A DNA stretch of 64,000 nt from NCBI RefSeq assembly GCF_047511655.1, contig NC_133398.1, forward strand, positions 38,383,638-38,447,637, read 5' to 3'. A program made the translations under genes and the position numbers. The stretch is from Castor canadensis. Taxonomy: Eukaryota > Chordata > Mammalia > Rodentia > Castoridae. The stretch's first letter is position 1. Each line of letters opens with the position of its first letter. Below, piece after piece: positions 1 to 11,179 of this stretch. A model generated the notes under the pieces. That model did not search any database and was not told the origin of the DNA. It saw nothing but the letters and a program-made list of their open reading frames with translations.

Positions 1-111
1 ATTATTTCATCCAACTTGGGAAGTTTTCAGTCTCTTCTTCCTTCTCCTCATCTGCTTCTTCTGCTTCTTCTTCTTCCTCTTTCTCGTCCTTCTTCTTTCT
101 TCCTTCCTTTT

Positions 112-150
112 CTGTGCTGGGTGTTGAACCTAGAGCCTTGCACATTTATT
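112..150 (-). repeat. ID-like SINE fragment
   Basis: Short antisense ID-like piece (GTGCTGGGTGTTGAACC...CCTTGCAC), embedded in pyrimidine-rich DNA. Confidence 0.5.
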
Positions 151-383
151 TGAATATTTTCCCCCTTTCCTTCCTGTTTTTCTGGAAGTTCCATTATTTG
201 TATTATTCTTGATGGTGTTCCACAGGTCTTATAGTCTCTGTTTATTTTTTCTTCATTTTTTTCCTTTCTGTTCCTCAAATTGAATAATCTCAATTGACCT
301 GTCTCAAATTCACTGATTTTGTTGTCTTCTCTAATCTGCTCCTTTGCTCCTACCAATTTTTTCGTTTCGGTTCACATATTGTG

Positions 384-473
384 CTTTTTTTTTCAGTACT
401 GGGGATTGAACTCAGGGCATCCTACTTGCTAGACAAGTAGGACTCTACCACTTGAGCTGTACTCCCAGCTCTT
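384..473 (-). repeat. ID-like SINE
   Basis: Antisense ID-like unit preceded by a T-run (its poly-A tail). It shows the recurrent CAGTACTGGGGATTGAACTC and CTCTACCACTTGAGC segments. Confidence 0.85.
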
Positions 474-479
474 TTTGCC

Positions 480-580
480 CTTCCTTCTTTCCTTCCTTCC
501 TTCCTTCCTTCCTTCCTTCCTTCCTTCCTTCCTTCCTTCCTTCCTTCCTCCCTCCCTCCTTCCTTCCCTCCCTTCCTTCT
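480..580 (+). repeat. (CCTT)n microsatellite
   Basis: About 100 bp of CCTT tetranucleotides with some CCCT variants. It gives artefactual open frames in three phases. Confidence 0.95.
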
Positions 581-1008
581 GTGCTGGGGTTTCAACTCAG
601 GGCCTCACACTTGCTTGGCAGGCACTCTACCACTTGAGCCACTCTACCAGTCCTTTTTTTGTGATGGATTTTTTTCAAGATACAGTCTCATGAACTATTT
701 GTCCAGGCTGGCTTCAAACCAGTATGTTCCTGATCTCTGCCTCTTGTGTAGATAGGATTACAGGTGTGAGCCACTGGCGCTTGGCTTGTTTTTCAAATAC
801 AGTCTTGCATTTATGTCCGTGGCCAGCATGGACCATGATCCTCCTGCTTATGCTTCCCATGTAGCTGGTGTGCACCACCACACCAATTTTTATTGTTTGA
901 GGTGGGAACTTGTGAACTTTTTGCCTGGGATGGCCTCAAACCATAATCCTCCAGATCTCTACCTTCCAAATGGTTAGGATTACATGTGTGAGCCACTGTG
1001 CCCAGCAG
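580..1008 (-). repeat. Composite ID/B1-like SINEs
   Basis: An antisense ID-like unit (580-650) runs directly into an antisense B1-like unit ending near 788. Two further diverged B1-like units follow (to about 900 and 1008), with GATTACA-type boxes and GAGCCACTG ends. Confidence 0.8.
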
Positions 1009-2105
1009 ATATTACACTTTTCAGCTCCAAAGTTTCTCTTTGGTGATTAAAAAATAATTTCTATCTACTGATAATCTCTATTTGGTAAGACATTGTTTTC
1101 ATCTTTTCCTTTAGATTTTTTAGACATAGTTTTCTTCAGTTCTTTGAATGTTTTAAATAAACAATTTATAGTCTATCTTGTAAGTTCAATGTCTAGGCTT
1201 CCTCAGGGTAATTTTTTGCTGATTGCTACACCCCCCCCCAGTCTACTGTGCATGTGCCATATTTTTTGTTTCTTTACATGTCTTATAATTTTTGTTGAAA
1301 ACTGGACATTCTAAATAATATAATGTGGCATCTCTGGAAATCATATTCTTCCCTGTCTTCAAGGTTTGTTATTATTGCTGTTTATTGTGGCTGACTGCTT
1401 GTATACTGACTTACTCATTCTGTAAGTCTGTATCCTTTGTTGTGTGTGGCCTGTAAGTGTTTGCTTGGTTAGTTTAGTGGCCATCCAATGATTGGTCAGA
1501 GGTTTCTTTAAATAATTTCAACAAAGGAGTCTCCCAGTCCTTGCTGAGAGAATATATATATTCATTCTTCTAGTTGAGAGTCACTTGCTGACATGCAGGA
1601 CACCAGCAGCTCCCAATCACTGTGGGGCACTGAAGATTAACAAGAGAATCTGTACAATTTTTGGAAGCTACCAAATTCCAAACCCCAGGGGACCATTCAC
1701 AGCAGAAATGGCACCAGCTCTTCTAGGGTCTCCCGTTTCTATATAGTGAGTCTCTGGTGGCTACTGTTCTGGTTTCTGGTGATTGTCCTGCTCTAGCTGC
1801 TCCTTTTGTTTTATCCAGTGGAATCTTTAATGTTTATCCCCACTCCCAGTTTAAAAGCAGGCCAAAGAATCACTACTGCTACTCCAGCCCCTACCTTAGG
1901 TCCACCTTCAGTCCTCATTCCCACTCCTTTTACCCTCTTCTTCATCCAGATTAAAGCTTCTGGGAGTATACTTTCCTAGGACCCAGAAGGAGGTATAGCC
2001 TCTCACCTCAAATGAAGTTGAATACTTGATGCAGTAGGTGGACAATTTCTTGATTTTACTCTCTGTGACCCAAAGGCCTTAGGAAGCATTCAGTCTTCAG
2101 CTTTC
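1009..2105. other. Unique intergenic DNA
   Basis: AT-rich sequence with a short C-run (1231-1239). I see no gene, exon or recognisable repeat. Confidence 0.5.
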
Positions 2106-2350
2106 AACTTTTTTTTTTTGGTGGGATATGGAGTTTGAACTCAGGGCTTTGCATTTACAAAGTGGTTGTTCTACTTGAGCCATACCTCCAGTCCCTGACT
2201 TTTATTTTTTTTTTTTGGCAGTACTGGAGTTTGAACTCAGGGCCTTGCACTTGCTAGGCACTCTACCACTTGAGTCATGTCCCAGCCCCCCAACTTTTTT
2301 TAAGTATATGGTAGACAAGTGCTCTACCACTAAGCTACATCCCAAACCTT
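2106..2350 (-). repeat. Tandem ID-like SINEs
   Basis: Two antisense ID-like units with T-runs (2108-2195 and 2202-2290), then a third partial one (2296-2350). Confidence 0.85.
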
Positions 2351-3325
2351 CCAAATTTTTTCAGTAGAGTCTGACCTCTCAGGTCTATGTGTCATTTTTT
2401 CCATTCTTCCTGGAGAATTTCCTATAAGTAATAATATTTGGAATCAACTAGGGTACCACCTTTGAAACAGCCTCACTGTTATACTGGTGGGTTCTGGCCT
2501 TGAGCCAAGAACCTCTTATACTGACACAGCTTCAGGACAACTAACAGACACATCTCAGCTAAGGAACAAGCATAGACTGTCACAGCCCTCTAGGTGTTTA
2601 TAGACCACAGAAGCCGGAATCTACGGAAGATCTGATTGGGCACTCAAGAAGCTTCCATGTGAAGAGCCCCACAAAGTTCCAGCTCGGGAATGACCTAAGG
2701 AAGGGTGTGAGGCATAGTCTGAGAAAGGGCCCCAAAGGTAACCTATCAAGGAGTTTGCAAAGTTACCGAGGTTTAGGGGAGTGACTTAAGAAGAGACAAA
2801 AATGACTTGTTGAGTCACTTAGGTCATGAAATGACTTAGCAATGTATTCAAGAGAGACTGTGTACTGGAAGCAATTGGAAAACACTCTGAAGATTTATTT
2901 GAGCAAGAAAATGGGCAGATATATCAGAGTAGGACCTTATAGATATGTATTGTTCATGGCTTGCTGACAGCCACACATTGCCCCCTCCTCGGAAGTCCTA
3001 TAGCTTCTTGAAAATTGGAATTTCAAGAATTAACAACATTACCTAAATACCTCTAGGAAGATCTCCTTTCTGGATTCAGGCATTTCACATGTACCAGAAG
3101 CCTAGATGGTATGATTTTGAGTGTGATAGAGGCAGAAATTACCTCTCAAGGCCTTTTGAGTCCATGAAACTGTTAAGGTGATAGAGGCTCAATTATGGCC
3201 CCTTTCCTATCCAGCTTTCATTCTCAGCCACCCATGTTTCAGGGATAGCTAAGTGGAGATTGCTTAGCTCATTGAAAGGAATCCTTATGCAGGTTGAAGA
3301 TAAGATTATAAAAATATTCAGTCTT
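2351..3325. other. Intergenic DNA, nothing recognised
   Basis: No long open frame, repeat or regulatory cluster that I can support. Confidence 0.5.
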
Positions 3326-3326
3326 A

Positions 3327-3410
3327 GGGCTGGCAACATACCTCATTGGTAGAGAACTTGCCTAGCATGCACAAGGACCTGGGTTGATCCCCTGCGGGGA
3401 AAAAAAATCC
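3327..3410 (+). repeat. ID-like SINE
   Basis: Sense-orientation ID-like unit from GGGCTGGC to an A-run. Confidence 0.8.
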
Positions 3411-3850
3411 CCATCTTGGATAGTCCTTTCTGATACCATTACCATGGATTAATTGCATGAGGGAACAAAAAGAAGCAGTCAAGAGTTACTTCAAGTCAAA
3501 CAACAGTAGAATATGACCCAAAAGATGAGAGCAGAGCTGCATCCCTACAGACTGTGCAGTTTGGAGGAGCAGTGCCCAGAGGTAGACAGAGACAAGAGGG
3601 TCTGGAGGGGCTCATCACAGAGGGGAGCATCCTTTGAGTTTGCTCTTTACAAAAGAGATATTGGAGACTTCTCCAAGGGCCAAAGAGATGAGGGGGAAGT
3701 GAGGTCCAAGGAAACTCAGCACCTAAGCCATAATCAAAAGATGTCTTGAGATCCAGTGAGCTAGGAGATGAACAGAAGCTAAATGGCTATCTGAACAGTC
3801 AAGGGACTCCAGTGACCAATTGTCATACGAAATGAAGAAATGATTGTCAT

Positions 3851-3870
3851 AGTTATTATCATTACAAATT

Positions 3871-3943
<73 letters not shown>

Positions 3944-4200
3944 ACTCACACACACACCCCAACTACAAGCCATAAAACATTCAGGGGTTTGTCAAAATGT
4001 GAAAACCCAATAAAGACCTCATTACCCAAGAACCAGGACCCACAGTCTTCCTCCAGCTCTGTTACCATCTTGACTTCTACACAACTTACTCTGTCTCTGT
4101 CTCTCTTCAGTCTCTCTCCTATGTGTATGTAGGATTATGCAGGCATTGAAGGTCATTGAATAAATTCCCACACAGACTCTATCTAAGAAGTATAAAGTTC
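3851..4200 (-). repeat. Diverged duplicate of the DNAJB5 3'UTR end
   Basis: Shares ordered blocks with 5640-5876: TCATTACAAA, then CATTCAGGG followed by a near-identical TTGTCAAA..GTGA/GAAAACC stretch, then CAGTCTTCC/CCAGCTC, then TTCCCACACAG..CT. The blocks are in the same order and orientation. Here a long CA tract replaces the A-run of the 3'UTR copy. Homology fades outside these limits on both sides. It is probably an old local duplication, and it contains no coding sequence. Confidence 0.7.
3872..3957 (+). repeat. (CA)n microsatellite
   Basis: About 40 CA units with minor interruptions at the 3' end. It lies inside the diverged 3'UTR duplicate. Confidence 0.95.
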
Positions 4201-4440
4201 AAGTTGCAGGTTGAACTATAAAGCTAGCCTCAGAGCATTCCCACTATATGGCCCTTGCCTTGTGTTTTCTGGCTTATAGGATTTCATAGTCCCATGAGTG
4301 CTAAAGAATGTGCTCAGTGAAGACAAGACAATTTCCTAGGTCCTGTGTGTTCACATGGGAGCCAGAAGAAATCTGGCCTAGCAGACCCAGATCCCAAAGT
4401 TTCAGGTCTCAGAAAAGAGCCAGGACAAGAATGCAGGGTT

Positions 4441-4530
4441 GGAGGCATGGCTCAAGTTACAGCATGATTGTCTAGCATGCCCAACGCCCTGGGTTTAATC
4501 TACAGTATCATAACAAAAAAGGTTTTAACT
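4441..4530 (+). repeat. Diverged ID-like SINE
   Basis: Sense ID-like unit (GGAGGCATGGCTCAAG...CCCTGGGTTTAATC) ending in a short A-rich tail. Confidence 0.65.
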
Positions 4531-4699
4531 CCAAGTAAAGAGAGGGACTACCCTAGGACCCCCAAAGAAGGAGCATGGTGCAGCAGGTACAGGTCAACCC
4601 CCCCTGGTTTTGGTACTAAGAGGAACAGTCTCCCGAAAAAAGGTCCTTCAGGTAAAAGGACGAGGAGCTTTTGTGGTGTCTCTGTCCTGGGATGAAAGA

Positions 4700-5144
4700 T
4701 GAGGCAGGAAGGTTGCTGTGACACCCAGTGAGTGTCCATCTCTTTGTGGAGCCAGGCCCAGATGAAGGCAGCAGTTTTCATGGCACTAGAGACACTGAAC
4801 TAAGGAGGGCATGGTATCATGGGCCAGCTCATGGAGATATGTCCTTAATCCTGGGAAGTCAGCCCCAGGAGGACAGCCAGGCCCAGACAGCCCATAGATG
4901 GGCATCCCTGCAACCACAGGGCTCCTTCTTACCTAGGCCCAAGGGAAAGACAGGGGCACCATTGCGCAGTGTCACGCAGACCCTGAAGGCCAGAGTTGTC
5001 TCAGCAGGGACAGGCAGATCAGATATCAGTTCAGACATCCCCAAGTGGGAGAGGAGGGATGATGAGATTCAAGGAGCAGCAACTGTGTTCCATGTCCCTA
5101 GCCAGGCCCTGCTAGCACGGGCCAAGGATGCAAAGAACTTCTAG
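4700..5144 (+). other. Coding-like patch of unknown nature
   Basis: One plus-strand frame stays open for about 138 codons to a TAG at 5144, and a second is open on the minus strand. A pyrimidine-rich CAG-type acceptor (CTCCTTCTTACCTAG, ending 4934) would open a plus exon. Read on the other strand, the same bases make a donor CCTAG|GTAAG. The first codon of the long frame is not ATG. I recognise no protein family. It may be an old pseudo-exon or chance. Confidence 0.2.
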
Positions 5145-5614
5145 CTATCTTTTCTACTGCCCATTTTGTCTTTGGGGCTATGTCTCCTCTAGCCAGTCAG
5201 AAAATCCTCCTCCACTCTCTCATAGGAAGAAAATTTCTCTTAAAGAGAAACTTTAGACAAGAAAATGTATTGATCTCATGCTGACACATATTCTGAAGAG
5301 GATGGTTCCTGTTTCTCATAACCAGGGATATTTTTTTCTTCCAAATAGTCTTTTGGATGGAATCCTGACTCAAGTGGTAGAGCACCTGCCTACCAAAATA
5401 GTCTGTTTCTTCTAATAGCTGATGTTTGTTGTGTTTTGGGCATATGTTTTGGAATTCCAAGGAGTCTTGAGCTTAGAGGGAAGGAAAGAGTTAGCTTCAA
5501 CTTATATTGAGGGCCTGCTTGGGCTTCTCAAAGGTGGCCAGGGCCCTGGAGGGAGGTTCACATTGGCATTATATACCTGCCACCATCCCAGGTTCATTGC
5601 TCCTATGCAGATTC

Positions 5615-6801
5615 CATATTTTTAAAATACTTTATTTTTTTCATAATACTGTCATTACAAAAAATACAAAAAAAAAAAAAAACTACTATAAAAACATTCA
5701 GGGACTTGTCAAAGTGAGAAAACCTTAAAGACCCCACCCCAGGACCAGCTGAAGCAGTCTTCCCCAGCTCCTTCACTATTTGACTTTCATACAACTGTGG
5801 GAGTGGGGTGGGGTCACACAGGCATAAAAGGGCTGGAAATTCCCCACACAGCCTCCAAGAAGGGTAAGAAACAAGTAGTTTCACATATCACAAAAAGTGG
5901 GATTTGGAAGTTTGGGGTAGCTAGGCCCTGAGTTCAGAGGTGTGGGGGGAAACCTGTGACCCTGAATCTCTTTGTGGAGAATAGCTGCCACCTGACCCCA
6001 AAGCCCTTTCCCTTCCTGATGAAGGCGGGAGATGGGCCCTGCCCCATCTCTTAGCCTTAATGCCTCAGGCACCTCTTCCCTTCCCTCCACCCTTGAACAC
6101 TCCTCAGAGCAGCAGGGAGGACAGAACTTCCACTCTGAGTGATGTAGGCCGGGTAGTTATGGGGAGGCTGCTGAGGGTCAGTTTACCTTCCTGCCCCAAA
6201 TGAAAGTGTCTCGTGCTCAGTGGCCCTGTTCATGGGTTATGGACCTTTCTATCCTATTTCCTCTCCCTCTTATCTCTTGGAGAGGCACAGACAGCTCTAG
6301 ATGAGTGCTTCATGTGCATGAATATGTTTGTGATAACCTTGAACACTATGGACATGGGGTTGGGGGATGGGAAAGCAGTGTCCTTTCTATCCTCTTCCTC
6401 TCCCAATGGGAGGAATCCAAAGGGAAGGGAGAGGAAAGGCTGAGAGGGAAGAGGACATGCTATTTACAGGCATGGACAAGGAATCTATATCTTCAAGTAG
6501 CACTCAAGTCACTCTCCAGCCACTGGAGTGGGAGCTGGATTCAAAGCTAGTGACATGAAAATTGACCCCTGGTCTGGGCTAGCTCTCCCCACCTCCCTCC
6601 CACTCCCCCAAAGCAGCCCAGCTCTGAAAAGGGGTCAGGGGCAGGAACATTTTCCTGAAAACTAGTGGCTTTTTTTTTTTTTTTTTTTTTTGCATTTTAG
6701 AAAAAGTTGCCTGTGTCCAGTGGACATCAAGCTGGGTGCACATTAGATGGGGTAGTGGGGGGGTATTGCTGTGGTAGACTCTGGACTAGCTGGGGCAGAG
6801 C
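5615..6801 (-). other. DNAJB5: DNAJB5 3'UTR (end inferred)
   Basis: Runs from the stop codon to a canonical AATAAA on the minus strand (TTTATT at 5631-5636). The region is largely free of young SINEs but has a T-run at 6670-6691. The end near 5615 is inferred from the poly(A) signal only. A diverged copy of the distal part lies at 3851-4200. Confidence 0.65.
5631..5636 (-). terminator. DNAJB5: DNAJB5 poly(A) signal AATAAA
   Basis: Canonical hexamer on the minus strand about 1.17 kb downstream of the stop codon. It is the first clear signal that gives a 3'UTR of plausible size. Confidence 0.6.
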
Positions 6802-7035
6802 CTAGGAACAGGGTAGGTGCTGCTTAAGGATCTGCCGTGTCTGTGGTGTTAATCTGTCTGGGAAGCGAACTTTGAACTCAACAATCAGGTCTCCCCGCTG
6901 AGTGGGCACCTTGGGGAAGGGAAGGCCCTCCCCACGGAGTCTCTTCACGGTGCCTGGCTTGATGACATCATTGCAGGGCAAAGGGATCACTCGTCCATCA
7001 ATGGTGGGAATGTTCACAGTGCAGCCACACAGCGC
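6802..7035 (-). CDS. DNAJB5: DNAJB5 last coding exon (exon 4)
   Basis: Encodes residues 272-348 and the TAG stop (6804-6802). It starts in phase 0 after a polypyrimidine/CAG acceptor ending at 7036. It carries the redox pair Cys274/Cys276 and the end of the second C-terminal domain, finishing in HLPCS. Confidence 0.97.
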   Translation of the reverse strand, partial: ALCGCTVNIPTIDGRVIPLPCNDVIKPGTVKRLRGEGLPFPKVPTQRGDLIVEFKVRFPDRLTPQTRQILKQHLPCS

Positions 7036-10000
7036 CTGGAGCAAATGAAGCACAGAGTGAGGAAAAGGTAAAGCAGAGTGAGTGGGAAGGAAGGCAAAAG
7101 ATTGAAATGGGGAACAAATGTGCCAGGAAGAAATATTTTCTATCATTACCCAACACACACACACACACCACTGAGCAGAACCAGGAAGAAATATTTTCTA
7201 TCATTACCCAACACACACACACCACTGAGCAGAACCTACCTCCTTGAGGCTGATCAGCGCACTGTAGAGCACATTGGTGCCATCTCGACGGAAGTGTGCA
7301 TGAGGCTTGTCTTTGAGCACGAAGACAATGTCAGCAGGGATGTTGTCAGGTGTGGCGTCACCCTCTTTAGGGAAGGTGATTTTGGTGCCTTCCTTCCAGC
7401 CGCGCTTAATGACAATATGCAAGATTTTGTCTTCAGTGCGCACAGTTCGCCCGTCAGGGTTAAGGCGCCGCCTTGTTATCTTCATGCGTTTGGTGGAGCC
7501 ATGATAGATCTCTTCCAGGGATACCCGCAGCTCATGCACCACAGGTGGGTCCTGCACCTTGCGCCGGGGGTACAGTGGTTCTGGAGCTCGCCTTGGACCC
7601 CTACTCAACCCATTGAAGCCAAAGCGGCCAAATGCACCAAATGGGTCCTCATCTTCATCCACATCCATGTCATCTGGGTCAAAGCCACTGAAGGGCCGAG
7701 TGGAGCGGCTGCTGGCAAAGAAGATATCGAAGGGGTTGGAGCCACCAAAGAAGGAGGCAAAGGTGGCATGGGGGTCCCCATGAAAGGTGTAGTGAAAGGA
7801 GCCACTGGAGCCACCTGATGTACCACCGCCGGTCTTCAGGCCTAGAGGGGAGGAGAAGTTAGGGGCAGTGTGGCCCATCCTGGCCCCACCCCAGTCTCTT
7901 CCCCCTGCCCTCTAGCTCCCAGTTCATGAGCCTAGAGAAAGAAGCAACCTTTAACTCCTGCAGAGAAGGCAGACTAACAGAGTAAGAAAAGCTTCTAGCA
8001 AGAGTAATCTACACTCTTAAATTAAATATTTAAGAATAATGTAGCTGGGCATGGTGGTGCCTACAATATCAGCACTGGGGAGGCTGAGGCAGGAGAACAG
8101 TGAGTTTGAGGCCATCCTGGGCAACTCAGTGAGACCTTGTCTCAAAAATGCAGCACAACAAAACAAGAATAATGTACATTTTTAGGTTCAAAGAAGCTGG
8201 GTTACTCAATAAGGTTGGAAAAGCTAGGGCTAGGGGACTTAGAGGATGTGACTTCCAATCCTGTAATCATTTCCACTTACTCATGGCCCAGTCATGTCTC
8301 ATAAGTGGCTAGCCTGGCATCATATTACAAATCATAACTGGCTCCCAAATCTTTGCTTATCTCCAAAGACTCACAGAGCAAGAGGCATCAGACAGAATTT
8401 GACCACACAGGTCAAATGACCCCAAATGACACGGGGACACAATCCAGGAGGAAGCCCACTTTCATTCTGCTTCTAGCAACGATTCCTCTTTTCCTGATTC
8501 CTGCCCAAATAGGAAATTGGAAGGGCTCAAAAAAAGCAGGAAAAGCTCACTATCTTGGAGATAAGGAGCTATTTTTCTAGAAAAAGTTTTCAAATATTTT
8601 ATTCCCATACTCTCACAGTATTGCACAGTTCTAAAGAGTGTCATTCACAAGTTGTACAGACATTGACTACAATGGGAATGGAGTTCTCTGGAGTTACATA
8701 ACACCAGGTCTCACATCCCACATTTAATGTCAAGCAACCACCATACATGAAAGGGGTGGCACCCCACATGTGGTGACCCAGCTGCTTTTTCTGGAGTCTC
8801 CTGCCTAAGGGGCTCAGATACTGGATGGTGCCTTAATGGGGGTGATAATGGTAATGACAGGAGTAGTGAGGAGTATGAGGGGGTGGATTAACGCTGAGAA
8901 CTGATCCAGAATATGTAGACTCAGGGTAGGGTCTAGGCTAAAAGAAGAGAACTTTTTCTTAAGGCTTTTTTTTTTTTTTTTTTTTGGTGCTGTTGGTATC
9001 AAACCCAGGGCCTCACATATGATAGCTTAAGTACTCCAACACTGAGCTATATTCCCAGCTTTCTATGAGACATTTTATCTAGAATTTCAATTGACTGTGA
9101 AAGCTTGAGCCTAAATTAGCCTCTTATTTCCTGTGATCATAGGGGTAGATTTGGGTTTTATCAGAAAGGCCAAGTGGCAGGCAGTTCAGGGACTTGTGCA
9201 GCTGCCTCTTCACCCCTCTCCCCGAGACTTAGGGTCTGTTCTTTCCTTCTATTGAACAAGTTCAAGAAGCTTGGCAGAACTCTGTGAGATGGGGAGGGAG
9301 GTTGGCCTGATAATGATAGGAGGGAGGGAGTAATTCTCACTGTGGGATTCCTATTCTACCACCACCCCCTTTTCAAACTGGGAACAACTTGTACAAAGCC
9401 AGAGCTTCACATAAAGTCTGTGTGCACAATTGCTCTGGCTGGCTATTAGGGAGGGGGCAGGGTGGACTGAAATATAACCATTTCTAAAGTTGCTTCTTCC
9501 TCAGGCCCTAGAGGTAGCACTAAGGCCATGGTGCATCCTCAGGCACCCTCCTAGGATGAGGATCTCTGTCAGTACCCAGAATCTGGATGTAGGGTTTGAG
9601 TGTGGCCCTTTACTTAGGCTAGGTCATACAGGAGGGGTGAAGTTTTAGGGTAGCTTTCCCCATTCCCCTTTCCTAAACAAAGGTAAGGCTGAGTGGAAGA
9701 ATGAGTGCAATTCTGACACAGGTCACATGATGGCATGGCATCTGTATTGCTTTCCTCTTTCTCACCCCTACACTTCCCATCCTGCTATCCCAGAAAGAAA
9801 ACATTTGTTAGCTGGGAGAATGCTGGGGATTCCAGGAAGTAGCTGTTGTGGGATTTGGCAAGTTTAGGAGTGAACAGAAAAAAAATGGAGAATAAGAAGA
9901 GGGGTGGGAGGATTGGGGCAAATAGTATAGGGCAGAGAGGAATGGAATACAAAGCATGGCTGAGGGGAGAAAAGAACATTCTCTTGAACCCCTGCTTTGT

Positions 10001-11068
10001 ATCAGGTACAATACTTATTATTAGTCTATCTCATTTTGAGGATAGAGTGGGGAGGATGAAGAGGAGGAGAATGTTAAGGAAAGGTGGATATCATTGGGGA
10101 AGAAGGACAGTTTTTCCCAGGAAGAAGAGTCCTCAGTTGTGACAATGTCTCTTAATATAGCCTGACAGGTGCCTGTGGCTGGCGGGTGGCAGGCAGCCCT
10201 GAGGGGCAGGCCCAGAATTAGCAGCTACATCATGCCCGTGGGATGTGTGGGAGGGGCCACCCTCTTAGAGGCTTTATTTGGTCCTTTCCTGCTGCCTGCC
10301 TGCCCTGTGCGTGGCCACCAGCTGCCCCAGGGAGGGGGTAAGATGCCAGCAGCAGCAGTTCCCCTTCCACCCTTGGATCCCTGCCACTTCCTCTGGGAGG
10401 TGAGGCTCCACTTCTGTTCTGCTGGCCTGACGTGGGCAGAATGGGGGAAGGGAAGGGGACAACCATTTCCACTCAGAGCTCTGGCGGTTAATTCCCAGGC
10501 TGCATAAGGGCCAGACTTTTATGCTGATGAATGTAAATGCTCTGTCCTCAGAGAACCACAGGCTCCCTCTCCCCAACCTTCCTATCAGCCAATGAAGCAG
10601 CAGGGACTTCAGGCAGGACTAATAAGGCTGAGAAGGAAAGAGAGGGGAAGGCTTCTAGCTCTGGTTTCAGACCTCTCTAAGGCCTGGACTTGACGGGGGG
10701 GGGGGGGGGGGGGGGAAGAACTATAGTAAGCTGGGGCTAGGTAGTAAGCAATCTCCTCTACCAGTCCTTGCCTCCCTCTCCCCTCCTCAGCCTCAGTTCT
10801 TTGCTATGGGAACTGGTTTACCCAGGGCTCCAGACAAACACAGTGTTGCCATCTTACCTTCCTCCCCATACTGGTCATACAGGCTCCGTTTCTTAGGGTC
10901 ACTCAGCACATCATAGGCCTCTGCAATCTCCTTAAATTTCTCTTCAGCATTGGGATCTTTGTTCTTGTCTGGGTGGTACTTCAAAGCCATCTTCCTATAG
11001 GCTTTCTTGATCTCATCTTCGTTGGCCCCTGACGGGATCCCAAGAATCTTGTAGTAATCTTTTCCCAT
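6802..11068 (-). CDS. DNAJB5: DNAJB5, HSP40/DnaJ family member B5 (348 aa form)
   Basis: Type II J-domain co-chaperone that stimulates HSP70 ATPase and delivers clients. Three minus-strand coding exons, 10858-11068, 7240-7841 and 6802-7035, join in frame to 348 codons, the known family length. The J domain is residues 1-70 with the HPD triad at 32-34. A short Gly/Ser-rich then Phe-rich linker covers about 71-105, an acidic [12 protein letters not shown] stretch follows, and the two beta-rich C-terminal substrate domains cover about 165-340. Cys274 and Cys276 (LCGC) sit just after the last splice junction. From the literature, these two form the redox switch through which thioredoxin and DNAJB5 control HDAC4 export in heart. 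All introns have GT/AG ends. The gene looks intact, with no frameshift or stop. Confidence 0.98.
7123..7234. repeat. Tandem duplication in DNAJB5 intron 3
   Basis: Two adjacent copies (7123-7180 and 7181-7234) of a unit from CCAGGAAGAAATATT to CTGAGCAGAA. They differ only in the length of the internal CA tract. The second copy abuts the exon 3 donor site, so more than half of the 204 bp intron is this duplication. Confidence 0.95.
7240..7841 (-). CDS. DNAJB5: DNAJB5 coding exon 3
   Basis: Encodes the end of Gly71 through Glu271: the linker, the acidic stretch and most of the C-terminal substrate-binding region. The acceptor is CTAG before 7841 and the donor is GAG|GTAGG at 7240/7239. The intron to exon 4 is only 204 bp. 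Confidence 0.97.
8044..8166 (+). repeat. B1-like SINE
   Basis: Sense 7SL-derived unit: GCTGGGCATGGTGGTGCC start, GAGGCTGAGGCAGGAG box, GTCTCAAAAA end. Confidence 0.85.
8965..9062 (-). repeat. ID-like SINE
   Basis: Antisense ID-like unit with a T-run of about 21 at its left. Confidence 0.85.
10695..10715 (+). repeat. Poly(G) run, 21 G
   Basis: Uninterrupted G homopolymer in the DNAJB5 intron between exons 2 and 3, about 140 bp from the exon 2 donor. Its length is likely variable and prone to assembly error. Confidence 0.9.
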
Positions 11069-11102
11069 CACAGCCACTGGACCGGTGCTGGTCTCCTTGT
11101 TT
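10858..11102 (-). CDS. DNAJB5: DNAJB5 exon 2: J domain (coding 10858-11068)
   Basis: The acceptor TTTCAG precedes 11102 and the donor GAAG|GTAAG is at 10858/10857. The 348-residue form starts at the ATG at 11068-11066. The 34 nt upstream of that ATG stay open and in frame with the exon at 13401-13582, so they are coding in the longer isoforms (a completed Arg plus 11 residues). The J domain with HPD is wholly here. Confidence 0.96.
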
Positions 11103-11179
11103 CTGAAAGAAACCCAGGGCCAATCCTTGATGCTCCTATTCTCTACTGCCCAGCCCTGCTCCTGATGATCCTGCAATCC

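Larger units (their letters stand above)
7842..10857 (-). other. DNAJB5: DNAJB5 intron 2
   Basis: Holds one B1-like SINE (8044-8166), one ID-like SINE (8965-9062), the poly(G) run, and mostly unique GC-moderate DNA at 9070-10680. The stretch at about 10150-10600 is repeat-free and could be regulatory, but I cannot show that. Confidence 0.7.

Noticed and set aside
452-693. Pro/Ser/Phe/Leu repeat proteins
   Set aside because: Translations of the CCTT microsatellite.
7078-7818. 246-codon plus-strand frame
   Set aside because: It is the antisense shadow of DNAJB5 exon 3 and crosses the duplicated intron.
8572-8585. TTCTAGAA palindromes (also at 38167) as extra heat-shock elements
   Set aside because: Only two units each, short, and far from a promoter. 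Too frequent by chance.
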